DNA from: Sediminispirochaeta sp.
GTDB taxonomy: Bacteria > Spirochaetota > Spirochaetia > B11-G9
Reading direction: 5' to 3'
NCBI GenBank assembly: GCA_024763455.1
Contig: JANTFL010000003.1
Coordinates: 1 to 53,789 of the forward strand
Length of the DNA stretch: 53,789 bases
The notes beneath the pieces are model-generated. The model was not told where the DNA came from. It was given only the letters and a program-made list of their open reading frames with translations, and did not search any database. Positions 26,939 to 35,841 of this stretch are shown here, piece after piece. Position 1 is the stretch's first letter; the number at the start of each line of letters is the position of its first letter. The position numbers and the translations under genes were made by a program.

Positions 26939-28456
26939 TTACTTTACAAACTTTTCCTTCATATAATCCAGATCCAGTTCAGGATAGAGAGGATACTTGT
27001 CCAAAAGACTCTTGACCCTTTTCCGTGCTTCCTGCGCAACTTCCGGAGCCAGATCGTATTTTGCTTTGCTCTTCTTCCCTGCGTTTTTACCGGTTTTGAT
27101 CGTCGCCGATTCTGCGTTCTCGAGCAGCATTTTGATTATGGAGGCAATCTCCTTCATCTCTGCATCGCCCATTCCAAGGGTTGTTAGAGCTGCTGTTCCA
27201 AGCCTCAGCCCGCTGGTATACCAGGGGCCGTTAGGATCAAAGGGAAGTGCATTCCTGTTACAGGTAATACCGCACTCTCGCAAGAGGTTTTCTGCCTGAC
27301 GTCCGTTAAGACCAAAGCTTCTTACATCAAGAAGGAAGAGATGATTATCAGTACCGCCGGTAGCAACTGTTATCCCTTCACTGCTGCAGTATCCGGCGAG
27401 AGCCTGTGAGTTTTTTACAATATCCTTTGCATATTCCTGGAATTCAGGTTTTGATGCTTCGGTAAGGGCGACAGCTTTTGCTGCAATAATATGGGGAAGC
27501 GGACCGCCCATAACCAATGGACATGCCTTATTTACGGAGTCTGCAAACTCATCCTTACAGAGGACAAGACCACTCCTCGGTCCCCGCAGTGTTTTATGGG
27601 TTGTTGTTGTAACCACATCTGCATAATGAACAGGATTGTATTCACCGGTCATCACTTTTCCGGCAACAAGCCCTGAAAAATGAGCCATGTCAACCATAAA
27701 AACAGCACCAACCTTATCAGCAATCTCCTTCATTCTCTTGAAGTTAATCAATCTGGGGTAGGCACTGTAGCCGGTAAGAAGAATCAGAGGTTTAATCTCC
27801 ATGGCAAGCTTCTCTATTTCATCATAATCCAAAAGCCCGGTCTCTTTGTTAACACTGTAGGTATATGCATCAAACATCTTTGCAGAAACATTGAACCGGT
27901 ACCCGTGGGTGAGATGTCCTCCAGAGTAGTAATCAAGTCCCAGAAGCTTCTGGTTTCCAAGAGCTTCACGTACTTTATCCCAGTCTTCCCTTGAAAGATG
28001 CGCAGGATTTAAATCACCAAGATCCTCGAGCATAGGACTTTCTATTCTTGTTGTAAGAATTGCCCAGTACGCAATAAGGTTTGCATCAGCACCGCTGTGA
28101 GGCTGAACAAAGGCATTTTCAGCACCGAATATTTTTTTTGCCATTTCAACAGCATAGGCTTCAATATCATCAACATTATCACAACCTGCATAGAATCTGT
28201 GATATGGATACCCTTCTGCATAGTTGTCTGTCAACAGATTTCCAGCCGCCAGCTGGGTGGCAAGAGAGGTAAAGTTCTCACTGGCAATTAGTTTCAGATT
28301 CGTTCTCTGATTCTCAAACTCTTTAACAATAGATGCCGCCGTTTCCTTTGAAACCTCCTGTACTTTCTCGAGAGCTGCGAGATATGCCAAAAATCCGGTA
28401 TCAAGATCCTCTATTTTCCTTCCAGAAATGTACTCCAGGACTGCAGATTTGCTCAT
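26939..28456 (-). CDS. glyA: Serine hydroxymethyltransferase, long form
   Basis: 505 residues, about 80 more than E. coli GlyA. It interconverts serine plus tetrahydrofolate with glycine plus methylene-tetrahydrofolate. The PLP lysine is in VVTTTTHKTLRGPRSG; LIASENFTS, NLLTDNYAEGYP and FMVDMAHFSGLVAG are typical. Extra sequence lies at the N-terminus (~40 residues) and around residues 135-180. The C-terminal IKTGKNAGKKSKA is a basic insertion. Long GlyA of this type is known in Treponema and Chlamydia. AAGGAG precedes ATG 28456, and a separate promoter lies upstream. It connects functionally to the ser-gcv operon about 7 kb away. Confidence 0.95.
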   Translation of the reverse strand: MSKSAVLEYISGRKIEDLDTGFLAYLAALEKVQEVSKETAASIVKEFENQRTNLKLIASENFTSLATQLAAGNLLTDNYAEGYPYHRFYAGCDNVDDIEAYAVEMAKKIFGAENAFVQPHSGADANLIAYWAILTTRIESPMLEDLGDLNPAHLSREDWDKVREALGNQKLLGLDYYSGGHLTHGYRFNVSAKMFDAYTYSVNKETGLLDYDEIEKLAMEIKPLILLTGYSAYPRLINFKRMKEIADKVGAVFMVDMAHFSGLVAGKVMTGEYNPVHYADVVTTTTHKTLRGPRSGLVLCKDEFADSVNKACPLVMGGPLPHIIAAKAVALTEASKPEFQEYAKDIVKNSQALAGYCSSEGITVATGGTDNHLFLLDVRSFGLNGRQAENLLRECGITCNRNALPFDPNGPWYTSGLRLGTAALTTLGMGDAEMKEIASIIKMLLENAESATIKTGKNAGKKSKAKYDLAPEVAQEARKRVKSLLDKYPLYPELDLDYMKEKFVK

Positions 28457-28488
28457 TATTTTCTCCTTTTTATTAGCTATACTTAAAA

Positions 28489-28518
28489 ATAATATATCAT
28501 ATATTACCTATATAGCAA
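28489..28518 (-). promoter_or_regulatory. Candidate glyA promoter
   Basis: On the minus strand TTGCTA (28518-28513), then either TATATT after 16 bases (28496-28491) or TATTAT after 18 (28494-28489). It lies in an AT-rich gap between valS and glyA. Confidence 0.45.
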
Positions 28519-28531
28519 CCCTTATTATTAC

Positions 28532-31192
28532 TTACTTTGCAAGATCGTTCAAATATTTTTTAATTTTCCCGATTCTCTCCCCGAATTCCGCCAGTTTCCC
28601 TTTCTCCTTCTCCACAACATCTGCCGGAGCGTTAGACAAAAACTTGCTGTTGTTCAATTTTTTCTCAGTTGTTCCGTACAGTTTTGTTACTTTGATAAGC
28701 TCTTTGTTAAGTTTTTCTATCTCTCTGGGAAGATCAACCACATCCCTGATATAGGCAAAAGCCTCAAAACCGCTGCCTGCTGCAGGAATACTCCCTTCGA
28801 TCTCCGGTTTCTCATATCCGATTTTACATTCCGATGCACCGGTAAGCGTTTTAATCAGATCATAAAATTCTTCAAAGAAAGCTGCCCCCTTAAAATTATC
28901 CTCCATCACTACCGTAACAGGGATCTTCTTGTCCGGGGGAATGGTAAACTCACTTCTTAGGGTTCGTATACTCTTGATCAAACTCTGTACCAGGGCAAAT
29001 CCCTCTTCTATCTCTGTGTTTTTACGATCATCTCTTTCTACAGGATAAGGAGCCTGAATTATTGCTCCGGATGTATTCGGAAGCTTCTGATAAATCTCTT
29101 CTGTAATAAAGGAGAGGAAGGGATGCAGCAGCCGCATGGATTCCTCCAGGACACCGATCAGCAGCGTAATAGCCCTGTCTGCGCGGTCCTGATCTTTGCT
29201 ATAGAGATCCAGCTTTGATGCTTCGAGATACCAGTCGCACAGATCATTCCAAAAGAAATCGTACACTGCCTGAGCTGCATCGTTGAACCGGTAACCTTCT
29301 ATTGCCCGTTTAACCGCGCCAGCAGCGTTATTAAGCCTGGAATAAACCCATTTGTCGATAGTATTATGTTTGATACTCTCTTCAGAAATAAAGCTTTTTC
29401 CATCGAGATTCATCAGAATAAACCGTGTCGCATTCCATACTTTATTGGCAAACTTGGACCCCAGTTTAAACGAATCATTGTCAATCAGGATATCCTGTCC
29501 CTGAGCTGCAAGATAAACCAGGGTGAATTTCATCGAGTCAGCTCCGTATTCTTCTACTATCTCAAGTGGATCCAGCCCGTTGCCCAGGGACTTGGACATC
29601 TTCCGCCCCTTTTTATCACGGACAAGTCCTGTTATGTAGATATCCCTGAAAGGAGCCTGTCCGAGGAATTCTTCACTCGCCATAATCATTCTGGCAACCC
29701 AGAAAAATATTATATCGTACCCGGTAACCAGGGTGGATGTCGGGAAAAACTTGTCCAGATCCGGAGTTTTATCCGGCCAGCCCAGGGTAGAAAAGGGCCA
29801 TAGCCATGACGAGAACCAGGTATCCAGAACATCTTCATCCTGCCGTATGTTTTTGCTCCCACAGGAGGAACATGCGTCAGGGTCCTCTCTTGACACCATC
29901 ATCTCCCCGCACTCTTCACAGTACCATACCGGAATCCGGTGTCCCCACCATAGCTGGCGGCTTATACACCAGTCACGGATCCCCGTTAACCAGTGTTTAT
30001 AGGTGTTCTCCCACTTTCGGGGATAAAACCTTATATCGTCGTCTTCCAAAGCTTTAAGAGCTTTATCAGCCATTCCCTTCATACTGACAAACCACTGCTC
30101 CGACATGTATGGTTCTATTACCGTATTGCACCGGTAACAGTGTCCAACCTGGTGGTTATGCTCTTCTTCTTTAATAAAAACTCCCGTTTCTTTAAGATCC
30201 TCTACAACCAGCTTCCGTGCCTTCGCCGGCTCCATACCCCTGTACTTTTCAGGAACCTTATGATTCAATGTTCCGTCAGGATTCAGAATATTTATCTTTT
30301 CAAGATTATGTCTTTCACCGATTTCCCAGTCATTGGGATCGTGTCCGGGAGTAATTTTTACCGCACCTGTACCGAATTCCATGGAAACATACGAATCTGC
30401 TACAATTTTTATTTTTCTGCCGGTAAGGGGAAGATCCACCTCTTTCCCTACGAGATGTTTGTATCTGTCATCATCAGGATGTACAGCAACAGCACTGTCG
30501 CCGAACATTGTCTCAGGCCTGGTGGTTGCAATCTCAATCTTTCCCGAACCGTCGGAAAGGGGATAGTAGTAGTGATAGAGTCTTCCGGGGAGCTCCTTAT
30601 GATCTACTTCATCGTCAGCCAGTGCTGTTCCACAGGAAGAACACCAGTTAACGAGGTAGTTCCCTTTGTAAATCAGTTTCTTCTCATAAAGTGCTACAAA
30701 AACCTCACGCACTGCCTTGGACAGGCCCTCATCCAGGGTAAACCGTTCTCTTTTCCAGTCAACCGAAGCACCGATTTTCTGCAGCTGTCTGGTAATAACA
30801 GCATGATGCTCTTTCTTGACTTTCCAGGTTTCCTCAACAAACTTTTCCCTGCCTATCTCAGTCCGTTCTATCCCCTTTGCCCGGAGTTTTTTTTCAACGA
30901 TATTCTGGGTTGCTATTCCTGCATGATCGGTTCCGGGAAGCCAGAGAGTCGGCCGGCCTGTCATTCTGTAGTATCGTATCAATATATCCTGAAGGGTATT
31001 GTTCAGTCCGTGCCCCATATGCAGTACACCCGTCACATTGGGAGGAGGTATTACGATAGTAAAAGGATTAGTGTCTTTTTCAGGATCGCCGCTCTCTTTT
31101 GGAGAAAAAAGATCGTTATCCATCCAGTATTTGTATATTCTGTCTTCAAAATCGGCGGGATTGAATACCCTTGAAAGTTCAACTGCTTCCAT
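28532..31192 (-). CDS. valS: Valyl-tRNA synthetase
   Basis: 886 residues, standard size. It charges tRNA-Val and edits misactivated threonine. The class I signatures are present: PPPNVTGVLHMGHGLN (HIGH) and GRKMSKSLGNGLDP (KMSKS). The editing domain contains TTRPETMFGDSAVAVHP. A zinc-ribbon-like CEECGEMM ... CSSCGSKN lies near residue 420. The C-terminal ~65 residues form the coiled-coil tRNA arm with NSKFLSNAPADVVEKE. AGGAG lies six bases before ATG 31192, and a good promoter is just upstream, leaving a leader of about 30 bases, too short for a T-box. Confidence 0.97.
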   Translation of the reverse strand: MEAVELSRVFNPADFEDRIYKYWMDNDLFSPKESGDPEKDTNPFTIVIPPPNVTGVLHMGHGLNNTLQDILIRYYRMTGRPTLWLPGTDHAGIATQNIVEKKLRAKGIERTEIGREKFVEETWKVKKEHHAVITRQLQKIGASVDWKRERFTLDEGLSKAVREVFVALYEKKLIYKGNYLVNWCSSCGTALADDEVDHKELPGRLYHYYYPLSDGSGKIEIATTRPETMFGDSAVAVHPDDDRYKHLVGKEVDLPLTGRKIKIVADSYVSMEFGTGAVKITPGHDPNDWEIGERHNLEKINILNPDGTLNHKVPEKYRGMEPAKARKLVVEDLKETGVFIKEEEHNHQVGHCYRCNTVIEPYMSEQWFVSMKGMADKALKALEDDDIRFYPRKWENTYKHWLTGIRDWCISRQLWWGHRIPVWYCEECGEMMVSREDPDACSSCGSKNIRQDEDVLDTWFSSWLWPFSTLGWPDKTPDLDKFFPTSTLVTGYDIIFFWVARMIMASEEFLGQAPFRDIYITGLVRDKKGRKMSKSLGNGLDPLEIVEEYGADSMKFTLVYLAAQGQDILIDNDSFKLGSKFANKVWNATRFILMNLDGKSFISEESIKHNTIDKWVYSRLNNAAGAVKRAIEGYRFNDAAQAVYDFFWNDLCDWYLEASKLDLYSKDQDRADRAITLLIGVLEESMRLLHPFLSFITEEIYQKLPNTSGAIIQAPYPVERDDRKNTEIEEGFALVQSLIKSIRTLRSEFTIPPDKKIPVTVVMEDNFKGAAFFEEFYDLIKTLTGASECKIGYEKPEIEGSIPAAGSGFEAFAYIRDVVDLPREIEKLNKELIKVTKLYGTTEKKLNNSKFLSNAPADVVEKEKGKLAEFGERIGKIKKYLNDLAK

Positions 31193-31228
31193 CTTCGGCT
31201 CCTGATTCCTGTCATTTTATGAGTCCGA

Positions 31229-31257
31229 ATAATATCAAACATGAAGAACTACTTCAA
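31229..31257 (-). promoter_or_regulatory. Sigma70-type promoter of valS
   Basis: On the minus strand TTGAAG (31257-31252), 17-base spacer, TATTAT (31234-31229), in the 81-base gap after the cyclic-nucleotide-binding gene. Confidence 0.62.
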
Positions 31258-31273
31258 GGTTGGCAGAGAGTAT

Positions 31274-32503
31274 TTATCTCCGGGCAGCCGCTGCCTTCCT
31301 GGCCCGGGAAATCCTTTCCATCTTCCGGTAATATTTTGCCTGCTTATCAATCTCTTCAATATCGGAAACCCTGATCTTGTTATCCACAATCTTGAACTTG
31401 TTATTCTGAAACAGCAGTCTAATTGCTGTATTCCCCTCTTCCTTCGAAAGACCAACCATATTAACAAGTTCCTTTGGACCGAAATCGAAGGTATAGGCTT
31501 CTGTTCTAATCGGTATCCTGAGTTTTTCAAGTTGTATTGAAAGGGCATCGTAGAGTCTGCCAAGGTTGTCTGTTATTTGGGTATTTGCAAGCTGTTTGTA
31601 TATAAACCATATCCTTTCGGACAGAAGCTGCGTTAACCTGGTTATAATCTGGGGCTGGGAGGTAACCATAAGTTTAAAGTTCGCCTTGTTCACAGCCAAA
31701 AGAACAGCATCCTCATGCGCTATGGCAGAGGCGCTTCTGGGTTTATCTTCAAGAAGAGACATTTCCCCGAAAATATCTCCGGTCTTAAGCAGGGCAAGCA
31801 TAACCTCGTTATCATTTACGATCTTGGTTATTTTGACACTTCCCTTCTGTATAATATACAGCTCCTGGCCCGGCTGATTCTCGGAAAAGATCATTGTCCC
31901 CTTGGGGTATGTCCGAGTGAATTCCTCATTACTTCCATCCAGGTACACCGCTTTGGAATATGGTCTGATTTTTCCCATTCTTTCCCTGGCTGTTTTTATA
32001 TGTCCCCCGGTTTGGCAGTACTTTATGTATTGATGGTACGCGTAATATGCAAGATTATACTGACTCTGACGAACATAGTACTCTGCTACACGGAAAAGAT
32101 GATCCGGACTGGAGTTTCCAGCACTCTTCAGGGTTATTCTGGTTAATTCTTCATCAAGATAACGCATTTTTTTGCTGAACTGCTGGATAATTTTCATTGC
32201 AACAGGGGTGTTCTTCTCAATCAACAGTCCGTATTGATCACGGTGAACAGAAATCAGGACAACATCAGTAACAGCTCTGGCGGTTTCAATATGGCTGTGT
32301 GACGACATAGTGGAAACTACACCAAAGAAGTCGCCTGGAGAAAGAAGGTTTCCCCCCTCCTCTTCCACAATTTCAACTTCCTTGCTTATTTGAACCTTAC
32401 CCTGCCGGATAATATAAAAATAGTCAGCTTTCTGTTTACCCTCTACAATAATATAGGCGCCTTTTCTAAAATTTACGAGTGAAAGCTGCAATGGATTATT
32501 CAT
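31274..32503 (-). CDS. Cyclic-nucleotide-binding regulator with two cNMP domains and a winged-helix tail
   Basis: 409 residues. The first cNMP-type beta roll spans ~8-120 (LLSPGDFFGVVSTMS). A helical spacer ~125-185 includes a TPR-like pair (YNLAYYAYHQYIKY). The second roll spans ~190-300 with the better phosphate-cassette match GDIFGEMSLLEDKPRSASAIA, where an Arg could contact the cyclic phosphate. Residues ~310-385 look like a Crp-type winged helix (ELVNMVGLSKEEGNTAIRLL), and the end is Arg/Lys-rich. It is probably a DNA-binding sensor of cAMP, cGMP or c-di-nucleotide; ligand and targets are unknown. A strong promoter precedes it, flanked by repeated GAATATAT boxes. Confidence 0.8.
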   Translation of the reverse strand: MNNPLQLSLVNFRKGAYIIVEGKQKADYFYIIRQGKVQISKEVEIVEEEGGNLLSPGDFFGVVSTMSSHSHIETARAVTDVVLISVHRDQYGLLIEKNTPVAMKIIQQFSKKMRYLDEELTRITLKSAGNSSPDHLFRVAEYYVRQSQYNLAYYAYHQYIKYCQTGGHIKTARERMGKIRPYSKAVYLDGSNEEFTRTYPKGTMIFSENQPGQELYIIQKGSVKITKIVNDNEVMLALLKTGDIFGEMSLLEDKPRSASAIAHEDAVLLAVNKANFKLMVTSQPQIITRLTQLLSERIWFIYKQLANTQITDNLGRLYDALSIQLEKLRIPIRTEAYTFDFGPKELVNMVGLSKEEGNTAIRLLFQNNKFKIVDNKIRVSDIEEIDKQAKYYRKMERISRARKAAAARR

Positions 32504-32538
32504 ACACCACCTAAAGACTATTTCTTTTGTACACTAAC

Positions 32539-32568
32539 AGTATAGGAGCCAGAATATATCTTTGTCAA
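32539..32568 (-). promoter_or_regulatory. Sigma70-type promoter of the dual cNMP regulator gene
   Basis: On the minus strand TTGACA (32568-32563), 18-base spacer, TATACT (32544-32539). The -35 is perfect and the -10 matches at five of six positions. Confidence 0.7.
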
Positions 32569-32586
32569 TTACAAAAGAATATATTC
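32551..32586. promoter_or_regulatory. GAATATAT boxes flanking the -35 of the cNMP regulator promoter
   Basis: GAATATAT occurs at 32552-32559 in the promoter spacer and at 32577-32584 just upstream of the -35; the second copy extends to the 10-bp palindrome GAATATATTC. Possible operator for self-regulation; purely a pattern observation. Confidence 0.35.
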
Positions 32587-32634
32587 ATGCCTCTTATCAA
32601 TATTCGGAAGAATTGTCTAAAACCAACACAAATT

Positions 32635-34290
32635 TTACCACCAATCTACAACTTGAATATCACTCCATAACGACTTGTAGCTTTTTATGGAGTTGGAATA
32701 TTCCTCGTAAACTGTCTGCATGGAGTATGAACGGTTCTTTCTGACAATCTTTCCGTCCGGGTTAATAGGTTCTATATCAATCAGCCCTTTGGAAAAAATT
32801 ATCCGCTGATTGTCAACATTCCCGAAATAGTACTTAACCGGGTTTTCCGGCAGTTTTAATCCGGTTATATTCATTCCATCACCCAGGGCTGCATCAACAG
32901 GAATCCATCCTACCCCATCAATATAAAACTCTGACCACCAGTGCTTTCTGGTCTGCTTATTACCATATACCAGATAGCCGGCTACTGTCCTGGCAGGGAC
33001 TTTTGCACTTCTGGTTAAGGAAGTAAACAGAATAGCATAGTCGTATGCATCTCCCTTCCGCTTGGCAATAGCCTCCAGTGGAGACAGAGTGTCGGAATTC
33101 TGGTCGTACTCCAGCCTCTTGATTAAATAATTGTATATTTTTTCTGCTTTCAGGTAGGGATTCTTTTCCCGCTTTGTTACCGAGTATGCAACATCGCTGA
33201 TAGTCTTGTCTTTAACAGGGGTGAATATGTTTTCGTCTGTATAATAGGTATAGAGCTTCCGCTCTGTGTTATAGCTCCTGTTTACCCTCTGAGAATTAAT
33301 ATCAGTTTCAACCGTATATCTTTCAAACCAGTAGGTGTGGGTAAATTTGTACACGATCCAGGGTTCAATATTTTTTATCTGATACATCATGAGCCCTTTG
33401 TAATTCTCCCACATCGGATTCGGATCAAAGACAGCCTCTATACTGCGCTGAGCCTGATTCTTGTAAACCCCGGGGATCCACACGGTGACTTGCCCGGTAT
33501 CCCCTTCCTGAACAATATCCGAAATTGAGACGCTATACTGAATCTGATACCCTCTCTTCTGTCCGTATAGTTTTGTTCCGTAAGGATTTACAACCTCAAA
33601 ATATACAGAATTACTTTCTCCCCGGTCAGTTTTAACCTTGAGGGCTCCCGAGGTTGCACCATCAGGGACGAAAATAATGATCTGCTGACTGCTCCATGAT
33701 TTATAGTCAAAATCAAGAGATGAACATTCTATAAAATTATTCTCACCGGTATCATCTTTTTCGGAACCCCCGGAGTAAAAGCTGAAAAAGACTTTCCCTT
33801 CTCCCTGAGATAGTCCGAAGTTAAGCCCTTCAATAGTCACTTCCTGCCCGACAGACCCTTTAGGGGGGGATACATTTCTGATATAAGGCTCCCCCGGTTT
33901 TGCCGGCCCCTCTATAACCACAGGAACATACTCCTTGTTAATAAAAAGAGGACCATTGCTCTTCCCCTTTCCTGTCTTGACAAACAATCTTCCCGATTTC
34001 ACATCGTCAGGGACTTCAAGGACGATCGTGTCATCACTCCAGGAGATATAATTCGAATTGGTGGGTTTAATTCCGGCGATTATTATTTCACTGCCCTCTT
34101 TTTCATCTCCAAAATTCTTTCCATAAATCTTTATCCGTTCTCCGGGAAGAGCTGTGGACGGATCAAGCCTTAGTATCTCAGGCGGGCGGTTTATCAGGTA
34201 TAAAGAGAGAGCAAGAACGGCAAGAAGCAGAATAAAAAGTGTTACCGGCAGAATTGTCCGTAGAGAGATTTTTGTTATGTTTTTAGGCAT
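32635..34290 (-). CDS. Membrane-anchored protein with TIG/IPT domains and a transglutaminase-like fold lacking the catalytic cysteine
   Basis: 551 residues. One transmembrane segment (~13-33) anchors the protein, with the bulk probably outside the cytoplasm. Two IPT/TIG immunoglobulin-like domains follow: ~35-115 (PGERIKIYGKNFG) and ~138-235 (VGQEVTIEGLNFG). Residues ~380-480 match the transglutaminase-like core: KVPARTVAGYLVYG, then HWWSEFYIDGVGWIPVDAA. The catalytic Cys should lie in the helix RKGDAYDYAILF but is Ala (A415); His450 and Asp466 are kept. It is therefore likely a non-enzymatic binding or scaffold protein. It is the last gene of the ECF sigma operon and starts three bases after the preceding stop. 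Confidence 0.78.
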   Translation of the reverse strand: MPKNITKISLRTILPVTLFILLLAVLALSLYLINRPPEILRLDPSTALPGERIKIYGKNFGDEKEGSEIIIAGIKPTNSNYISWSDDTIVLEVPDDVKSGRLFVKTGKGKSNGPLFINKEYVPVVIEGPAKPGEPYIRNVSPPKGSVGQEVTIEGLNFGLSQGEGKVFFSFYSGGSEKDDTGENNFIECSSLDFDYKSWSSQQIIIFVPDGATSGALKVKTDRGESNSVYFEVVNPYGTKLYGQKRGYQIQYSVSISDIVQEGDTGQVTVWIPGVYKNQAQRSIEAVFDPNPMWENYKGLMMYQIKNIEPWIVYKFTHTYWFERYTVETDINSQRVNRSYNTERKLYTYYTDENIFTPVKDKTISDVAYSVTKREKNPYLKAEKIYNYLIKRLEYDQNSDTLSPLEAIAKRKGDAYDYAILFTSLTRSAKVPARTVAGYLVYGNKQTRKHWWSEFYIDGVGWIPVDAALGDGMNITGLKLPENPVKYYFGNVDNQRIIFSKGLIDIEPINPDGKIVRKNRSYSMQTVYEEYSNSIKSYKSLWSDIQVVDWW

Positions 34291-34292
34291 AA

Positions 34293-34766
34293 TTATTCAC
34301 TAACTCCATTATTGAGCACGGCCTGGATTTCCAGCTGTATAGTATATAGATCTTCAGAAGATTCCACTATACCAAGGGGGAAGAAAAAAGCTCTTTCACC
34401 TGATTTTACCGGAACACTCTTGATTGTTGCATAATGATTTATCGTATTGGACTCTGCTGAGCCTATCCAGACCTCTCCCTGAGAAACAAGAAGTATCGTA
34501 TTGTCTTCATCAATATACGGTGTTATATCGGTAATGACGATAATATTGTACCCTGAAATCTTGACCTTTACAGAACGTCCGTTGACGGTAATTTTACTTA
34601 TATCAGTAGTCCAGAGGATTTCTCCCTGGTTGTTAACAACTCTGGCTGTAATATTTATATTTAAAACTTTGCTGTCAAGATATTTTAACGCATCCTGAAG
34701 GCTGATTGAGAAGAGATCGGTTGATAAACCGATGAGGAAAGAGCAAACAAGCAGAAGTTTCCGCAC
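34293..34766 (-). CDS. Small secreted protein of the ECF operon, unknown function
   Basis: 157 residues starting at GTG 34766, directly after the anti-sigma stop; GGGGCAGGTAG supplies a ribosome site. Residues 1-20 are a signal peptide (cleavage near DLFS). The mature part is beta-rich, with NINITARVVNNQGEI and a KVKISGYNIIVITDITPY stretch; no cysteine after the signal, no catalytic motif and no family I recognise. Its position between the anti-sigma factor and the TIG/pseudo-transglutaminase protein suggests it works with the latter at the cell envelope. Confidence 0.7.
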   Translation of the reverse strand: MRKLLLVCSFLIGLSTDLFSISLQDALKYLDSKVLNINITARVVNNQGEILWTTDISKITVNGRSVKVKISGYNIIVITDITPYIDEDNTILLVSQGEVWIGSAESNTINHYATIKSVPVKSGERAFFFPLGIVESSEDLYTIQLEIQAVLNNGVSE

Positions 34767-35300
34767 CTACCTGCCCCGCACATAGTCTGCTTCCCGTAGG
34801 AATTGTGGTTCCCCGAGGAACTTGAAGTCTGTTTTATCCGGAAGCTGAATAAAAAGTACTGAGGAATCATCGCTGTCGCTTACAAGCTTGATGAAACTGC
34901 CTATCTCCCCTGTTTGTATCACTTCTCCGCTTGAAAGAGATATCCCCGGAGTCAGGGAAGAATCGTTGCTCTTTCTATGTACAAACAGACTAATCCCGAA
35001 AACCAGAATGGAAACAGCTGCAATTGCACCTATGGTCCTAACTATAGAGACTCTTTTAGACCAGAAACCAAGTTCCTGTTCCGTGGAGACTGAATGTCTT
35101 ATCCTCTCCCAGACCGCATTCTGCTGAAATGGTTTCTCAGGAACGTCGACAGATGAAAGGAGCACTCCGGTTCTGTGAAAAGATGCTACTTTGGCAGAAC
35201 ATACAGGGCAGGATTCAAGATGCTCCGCTACCTTTCTCTTCCAGATCTCTTCCAGCTCTTCATCATAAAAAGCCGACAGTACCTGATCATCAAAACACAT
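34767..35300 (-). CDS. Zinc-binding-type anti-sigma factor (transmembrane)
   Basis: 177 residues from ATG 35300, which has AAGGAG seven bases upstream; this start lies 11 bases inside the sigma gene. The N-terminal ~45 residues hold the H-x3-C-x2-C anti-sigma motif (HLESCPVC). A transmembrane helix spans ~95-115 (IGAIAAVSILVFGIS). The outer part is about 60 residues, with a FecR-like SSGEVIQTGEIGSFIKL stretch. It presumably holds the neighbouring ECF sigma factor inactive at the membrane until an envelope signal arrives. No site-2 protease gene is nearby. Confidence 0.85.
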   Translation of the reverse strand: MCFDDQVLSAFYDEELEEIWKRKVAEHLESCPVCSAKVASFHRTGVLLSSVDVPEKPFQQNAVWERIRHSVSTEQELGFWSKRVSIVRTIGAIAAVSILVFGISLFVHRKSNDSSLTPGISLSSGEVIQTGEIGSFIKLVSDSDDSSVLFIQLPDKTDFKFLGEPQFLREADYVRGR

Positions 35301-35817
35301 GAACAGTCTCCTTATCAATTTTCTGCTGTAAAGCAGTTCTGGCTCTGAATACCCTTATTTTAACATTATTCTCTGAAATATGAAGTACCTTTGCAATATC
35401 TCTGTACGACAACCCGCCGTATTCTTTTAAAACCAGTACCGATTTAAGCTTTTCAGGGAGGGATTCAAGAGCTTTTTTCACAATCTTTTCCGTTTCTTCC
35501 CTAAAAATAAAGTCAAGTCCGCCGTCATCAGCAAGAGGTTTTTCGTTTCGAAGCCTTTTCACGGCACGATACTCCCTCTCTCTTCTGCGGTAATAGTTGA
35601 ATGCAAGATTTTTTGCCACCCTGATAAGCCAGTACCGGCTCTCATCCAGTGACGGGAAACGGATGTTCTTATTGTAAAATCTGATAAAAGTTTCCTGACA
35701 GATATCTTCTGCAACCTCCATACTCCCTACAATGTGATAAACAACCTTTATAAGAACGGGGAAGATACTTTCATACACTTCCTTAAAATTTGAGATTTCA
35801 TCTTCTCCGTCTCTCAT
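35290..35817 (-). CDS. ECF-family RNA polymerase sigma factor
   Basis: 175 residues. Region 2 spans ~15-85, including AEDICQETFIRFY (region 2.2-like) and YWLIRVAKNLAFNYYRRR (2.3-2.4). Region 4 spans ~115-170, with LPEKLKSVLVLKEYGGLSYRDIAKVL and the helix-turn-helix HISENNVKIRVFRAR. It directs polymerase to its own promoter set. It overlaps the anti-sigma gene by 11 bases, a usual arrangement for stoichiometric production. cysS ends 24 bases upstream, so transcription may enter from cysS or from a promoter I cannot define. Confidence 0.92.
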   Translation of the reverse strand: MRDGEDEISNFKEVYESIFPVLIKVVYHIVGSMEVAEDICQETFIRFYNKNIRFPSLDESRYWLIRVAKNLAFNYYRRREREYRAVKRLRNEKPLADDGGLDFIFREETEKIVKKALESLPEKLKSVLVLKEYGGLSYRDIAKVLHISENNVKIRVFRARTALQQKIDKETVHVF

Positions 35818-35841
35818 ACTAACAACACACCCCTGGTAAAG

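Noticed and set aside
29993..31174. 393-residue open frame on the plus strand
   Set aside because: It lies entirely antisense to valS, has no ribosome site and resembles no protein; it reflects codon bias of valS.
31193..31273. T-box leader before valS
   Set aside because: The predicted leader is about 30 bases, far too short.
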